Of a stretch of 64,000 nt of DNA, positions 59,801 through 64,000 are shown piece after piece (the stretch's first letter is position 1; every line of letters starts with the position of its first letter). Location: NCBI GenBank assembly GCA_949130485.1, contig OX422186.1:5055792-5119791 (forward strand), in the 5' to 3' direction. The stretch is from Agelas oroides. Its lineage: Eukaryota > Porifera > Demospongiae > Agelasida > Agelasidae. The position numbers and the translations under genes were made by a program. The notes under the pieces are model-generated. The model searched no databases. It was not told where the DNA came from and saw nothing but the letters and a program-made list of their open reading frames with translations.

Positions 59801-62800
59801 TCTCAAAGGAACCATTTGTGCTGCATTTGTCAAAAAAATGTAATATTGGGCCAGTCTGGAAACACCAATAAATAATTTCCGGGCCAGAATCGAAATCATT
59901 TTTCTTGTTCACTGCACAGCCTAGGAGAAGAGCCTTATGTGCAGGCAACAGTAGTAAGTATATAGGTGAAGCTGTGTCTTGCTATTCACTGCAGAAGCGT
60001 CATGTCTTGCTCCTTTATGTAGGTAGGTAGGACCTTTTATCTACTGTCATTACTATGCATGATCCAATCTTACATAAGAACGTGAAATTCATGATGAATC
60101 CACTCAAATGTAAGGTCACAACCTTTTTAGCATAAGTATAGTATTAGAATAGTGATGGTAAGCAAACAATCATGAACTACGTAGTTTCTGTGAGCATCTT
60201 TGGCCGGGATGTGTTTCATGATATACAGCTCATTAATAACATACGTTGGCAAATGGGTTCACTCCCAGACCATGCTCCTGTAGCTTGACACATGCGAGTG
60301 CTGCTTCCCACCAGGTTATATCCTGTATTACAAATGTAGGTGGCTGTATGTCCAAATGCTGTTCCAGAGGTGTGACTAACTTGACCGTTGACTGGATTGG
60401 TTGGGGTGCCACAGTCCACAACTGTCAAGTGGAAATGTACATGTTACTGTGACTGGAGTTCAATGTACCCAGTATGCATTCAAAAGGACCATGACAGCTG
60501 TAATACATGTATGTACCACTGTGCTTTGGGTGAGTGGAAGTGGTAATGTGTGAAGGCCATGGGAGAGGAGCAATGCACCCCAGGATGACAATATCAGCCT
60601 GGTCTACAGGTCTCTATGACTATAATGATACATGGAGCCCAGCTCATACCACAATACTTCTTCCAGTTTAGTCTGTGTACAAGGCCCAAATGCACTAAAA
60701 GAACTTCTTGCACATGTGAAGAGTCAGGTCCCCTACTAATTTACATTAACCAAATGCTTGGCCAAATGCTTGGCCTGCTGCATACACACACATGCAAGGT
60801 AATAACAACATACGTTGACAGGTAGGTGCACACCCAGACCATGCTCCTATAGCTAGACAAGTGCGAGTACTGTTTCCCACCAGGTTGTAGCCTGTATTAC
60901 AACAGTAGGTAGCTGTTTGAAAGTTGTTCTCCCAGTGTGGCTAACTTGGCCATTCTCTGGGTTACTCAGAGTGCCACAGTCCACAACTGTTGAAAGGAGA
61001 GATAAGTATGTTCATTTACACTCCACAATATAAAAAATATTGACATAGCTAAATAATTCAATTGCCAGAAACAAAAAACAATGGACGCCAATCTGAGCAC
61101 ATTAATACCAACACCATGGTACATATCTCATTCGCTACCAAGCCTAAAGATGGCTCAAGCAGACAATACTAGTTGTACTTTAGCTGTCAGTGAAGAGTAG
61201 ACAAACGAACCGGCGCATCTTCTGCATATACAATTTCATTTCATTTCATAATTCAGTATTCAAAAACAACATACTTTGACAAGTAGGTATGCTCCCAGAC
61301 CACACTCCTGTAGCTTGGCACATGCGAGTGCTGTCTCCCACCAGTTTGTAGCCTGGATTACAACTGTAGGTGGCTGTCTGTCCGAATGTTGTTCCAGCAG
61401 TGTGACTAACTTGGCCATTGCATGGGTTAGTCAAATTACCACAGTCCCAAACTATCAATAAGATAAACACATGTTACTTGATAGTTATTAGTCTATTCTG
61501 ACCAATCAGATGGTATTATTCGAAGGTTACAGATTGTATTTCTCTGCACATGCAATAAGCATCCTGTTGCTAGCGGAAATAAGGCAAAACTACACCTTTA
61601 CGTCCACAAACCAACATACTCTGTGGGTAAAGTTACAATTGTAGATGTGGTTTATGAACCATACATGACATGTGCAACAGCATTTATAACGTATTTAGGA
61701 ATTTTAGACATTTGTGTCTTCTTAGCCTAAATGTGTTGCATAAGTGAAGTGCTTCTTGAGTGTATTTACATAAATATGCTAAGGGTGCAAGCTTTGCAAG
61801 ATAGAAAGAGCTTGGTCTGCTATGTAATGTGTATATGCAATCATGACATACGTTGGCAAGTAGGTGCACTCCCAGACCACACTCCATTAGCTTGACATGT
61901 GCGAGTGCTGTTTCCCACTAGCTTGTAGCCTGTATTACAACTGTAGGTAGCTGCCAGTCCGTATGTTGTTCCAGCAGCGGTACTAACTTGAGCATTGTTT
62001 GGGTTAGGTAGAGTGCCACAGTCAACAGCTGTCAAATAGAGAAATACATACACTCTACTTATGCCCCATGCAATTGTGAGATGCAAGAAATCATTTCACA
62101 GGTAGAGAAAGCTATAAATATCTGTGAAGCTATTAGTGTTGAATGTGTGTGATAATCATACTTTGTGGAAATCTAGTTTGTTAGTCTAATTGCAGTAGGT
62201 AATGTTTACAGCGAGAACAAGTGTCAAGTGAGAAGAAAGAGTGGAGCTATGTTGAGAGCTATGCATGAACATAGTCCCACAGTTGCAACTGTAAGTTGCT
62301 GTCTGCTAGAATGTTGGTCCAGCAGTGTGAGTAATTTGGGCATTGTGAGCACTGAGCAGCCTCATGTAGGGCTTTCTTTCATTAGCTTCTTTGCTTACAG
62401 TCCATATGATAGTTACTCTATCTAGATTGTTCTACAGTGATACTATGAGAGTGGTGCGCCAGCTCACATGTTTCATTTACAGCAGCTCTAGCAATACATA
62501 CCTTATAATCTCCTGGAAGCATGCAGATACCTTATAATCTCCTGGAAGCATGCAGATACCCCTTTCTATGTTATGTATGTTTATCTTAGATCTGCTAAAT
62601 GTTGATGATACACTAGTTGCAGAAGAAGCACACTCGTAATTAGCTGTGTTTTATGATATTCGGCATGTAATGGCTTTCCGTTGGGTATTTGACAAATGGC
62701 TCAGTGAGGTGACTCACCAACTTACCATCAAACAAACAAACCATGCACACCACATACCAAAAACATACCTGTTGCTTGAGGGCCTGTTCTTTCACCTGGA

Positions 62801-63581
62801 GAGTTTTTTAATAATGAATTTGCATCTTGTGTGCGGTGATCAATAGTGTAGTGGCTACTAAATGCATTCATCTTACTATGTAATATGGCTGATGTACATA
62901 TTGTATTTTGAAGAGCTAGTGAAAACATTATAGATAGGGTGCAAGCCTTTAAGTAGTTAGTGTCACCCAGGAACCACTCTCACTGATGATTGTACGTTGA
63001 AGACTACATGTTTTTGAAGAGCTCTCATACCTATATTATTAACTGTCAGTTATACAACAGAGAGTTAAAAACATAAAAGAAATATAAGGAAAGTATGCAA
63101 AATAGTACACAAACAAAGTAGGGATAAAGATAAATATACAAAGTCCCATTCCTACATCTTTTTTGTGTATTTTTTTTTTTCAAGGCTAACCACACCCCAA
63201 GTGGAAAGAAAGTGGTATACAATTTTCAAACGTGTACTTGCACAGCATGCACAGGTCATGAACAACAATATACTCAGGTACATATCAGCCAACCGTGCAG
63301 TTCAGCTGTGTCGGCATCAGAGAAGTATGTCGCTTGCACTGCTTAGCATTCAGGATACTTAATTAACATTTGAAAACCTTTTAGCTATAGTATAAAACCA
63401 CGCTGTAGCTACAGCTTCTGTTCATTGTAGCATAGTGTTAGCTAGGGAGTCCTTTCAAGTACTGAAGTGATGAGATGTGATGTATGCATAAACTGACTCC
63501 ATTTGGCCTACAAGGTAACATGTAAAACGTACCTACTGCACAGAGCACACATAAAAGCAGAAGTCCAATCACATTCAACAT
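50523..63581 (-). CDS. Secreted-type multi-CCP (sushi) protein with C-terminal death-like domain and KDEL end
   Basis: Exon 1 (63581-63533) encodes [16 protein letters not shown], a signal peptide, ending in phase 1. CCP exons, all phase 1-1 and exactly 177 nt: 62028-61852, 61451-61275, 60421-60245, 59542-59366, 58908-58732, 58155-57979, 57646-57470, 55927-55751, 55337-55161, 53842-53666, 53351-53175, 52244-52068. Each reads [16 protein letters not shown]...YSC..GY.LVG.STR.CQATG.WSGS.PTCQ, with the four CCP cysteines. The last exon (50824-50523, phase 1) has [31 protein letters not shown] and [12 protein letters not shown], a death-like fold, and ends VKDEL. Together 49+12x177+302 nt = 824 residues in frame. 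No membrane segment was found between the last CCP and the death-like exon. CCP modules bind ligands or complement-like partners outside the cell; death-like folds act in the cytosol, so a missed membrane exon is possible. An acceptor (TTTGTAG) just 5' of the start implies an upstream non-coding exon. Confidence 0.8.
50940..51369. mobile_element. 430-bp pogo/Tigger-like MITE with TA duplication
   Basis: CAGTGGAACCCTGCTTAATG at the left; the right end GAGGGGTTCCACTG is its inverse; TA flanks. Lies in the intron before the death-like exon. A half copy of the same end is at 13613. Confidence 0.85.
51580..51660. repeat. Hairpin with 40-bp arms and a 1-nt spacer
   Basis: AGATAGTTGAAACTAGAAAG...GAAGAAGTC, then A, then the inverse with a single mismatch (39 of 40). 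It lies between the last CCP exon and the death-like exon. Confidence 0.97.
53110..55980. repeat. Segmental duplication block 1 (four CCP exons)
   Basis: CCP exons at 53175, 53666, 55161 and 55751 correspond in order and flanks to those at 57470, 57979, 58732 and 59366. Intron sequence upstream of 55751 (GTATAGGGAGGAGCAATGCA, TAAAGAGTGGGGTTCCCAAG) is almost identical to that at 59100-59330. The 53666 exon nearly equals the 57979 exon. Confidence 0.8.
56462..57130. repeat. 36-bp minisatellite in a CCP-gene intron
   Basis: About 19 units of GTGAGYGAGCCTCACACCCA (then TAGTGTACATGTAACT), with shorter 24-30-bp variants at the left. Every variant is a multiple of three, so both strands stay open (216 codons plus, 282 minus). 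It lies between the CCP exons at 55751 and 57470. Confidence 0.95.
57260..57350 (-). mobile_element. Inverted fragment of the GGGGGAGCATGCCCCC element
   Basis: AGTCTGGGGGCATGCCCCCC at about 57291, followed by the inverted TGCTTCTGAGGC block seen at 44147 and 17840. Ends not resolved. Confidence 0.5.
57440..59600. repeat. Segmental duplication block 2 (four CCP exons)
   Basis: Partner of 53110-55980, same strand and exon order. It lacks the 55.9-57.4 kb minisatellite, which lies between the two blocks. Confidence 0.8.
57690..57748. mobile_element. 59-bp foldback mini-element in a CCP-gene intron
   Basis: TAGCCTCATTCCTAGGCC and CCTGGGAACGAGGCTA. Flanks share GTTACTT on both sides (7-bp identity, an eroded duplication). 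Confidence 0.85.
60814..60986 (-). pseudogene. Frameshifted CCP exon
   Basis: Acceptor TTTCAACAG|TT and donor CAAC|GTATG are intact and the frame begins [20 protein letters not shown], but the exon is 173 nt instead of 177. A 4-nt loss around ACTTTCAAACAGC shifts the frame before the second cysteine. If spliced in, the downstream CCPs and the death-like end would be lost; skipping it keeps the frame because all exons are phase 1-1. Confidence 0.85.
62267..62352 (-). pseudogene. Remnant of a further CCP exon
   Basis: The minus strand reads [11 protein letters not shown], a stop, then QTATYSCN, matching the middle of a CCP module. Both ends are lost. It lies between the signal-peptide exon and the first intact CCP exon. 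Confidence 0.75.
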
Positions 63582-64000
63582 CTTCCTACAAAGAGACCAA
63601 AAAGGTAACTCATCACACTTGTGTTGATGTCTTGAAATTTCATAACACGTACAATATACATGTAGTGGGTATTTGAATGACACATTATATGTGGTAGCTA
63701 TACCACAAAATTGCCCTCAATTGAGGATAATTAGAAAATAATTGTGTACATCTAAAGATTTACAAAGCCTAGATCAAAAGAACTACTTCTGTTCCACACA
63801 CTGTCATCAAGGTGGCTATAATGTGAGTGTTAACCAGTGACTACCATCTTCTTAACTGTCCAGCTAGAATGCAGCAAGATCCACAGACTGTCAATCCTTC
63901 ACTGACAAAGTGACCAATTGGCTGAAAATTCTCAACTCAGAAAATACTGTAATGTTGTAGGCAGATCTTTGATGTGTATAGACCCCAAAGCATAGTACAT

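Noticed and set aside
53176-61461. Plus-strand 60-90-codon frames opposite the CCP exons
   Set aside because: They recur only because the CCP exons recur; antisense shadows.
1-64000. tRNA or rRNA genes
   Set aside because: No cloverleaf or rRNA-like segment was recognised by eye; tRNAscan or Infernal would settle it.

Overview
The window looks like nuclear DNA of an early-branching animal, most likely a demosponge. The evidence is AT-rich intron-containing genes with GT-AG introns, a phase-1 CCP (sushi) exon ladder, TKL-like kinases fused to unusual C-terminal modules, a large ankyrin-ROC-COR protein, and dense LINE, foldback and MITE debris. The taxon is inferred from gene style, not from a marker gene.

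Layout. 0.2-1.3 kb: tail exons of an unrecognised plus-strand gene whose stop overlaps the next start. 1.26-4.65 kb: a two-exon gene for a kinase-transmembrane-kelch-lysozyme fusion. 4.9-9.5 kb: gene-poor, with a palindrome, a decayed extracellular-protein fragment and a 17-bp tandem repeat. 9.65-20.1 kb: a four-exon gene for a related kinase with a coiled coil and a mitochondria-eating-protein-like C terminus; its introns are full of MITEs. 20.1-32 kb: a nested transposon pile-up (two LINE fragments, foldback elements, MITEs). 32.2-36.5 kb: one long exon for about 20 ankyrin repeats, a ROC GTPase, a COR domain and a death-like tail. 38.2-39.9 kb: a minus-strand LINE reverse transcriptase with an open frame. 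41-48.6 kb: more MITEs and a decayed minus-strand LINE carrying three separate insertions, one of which holds a long palindromic array. 50.5-63.6 kb: a minus-strand gene with a signal-peptide exon, twelve intact CCP exons of exactly 177 nt, one frameshifted CCP exon, and a last exon with a death-like domain ending in KDEL.

Biology. The four recognisable genes share a receptor, innate-immunity or cell-death flavour: a membrane kinase with a probable extracellular muramidase-like domain, a cytosolic paralogous kinase, a ROCO-family ankyrin protein and a CCP-death-domain protein. Whether they act together cannot be read from sequence. The clearest mobile-DNA story is a family of foldback elements ending in TAGCCTCGTTCCC, from 578 bp down to 39 bp, with 9-10 bp target duplications, one empty-site comparison, and elements nested in elements. 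No tRNA, rRNA or CRISPR array was recognised.
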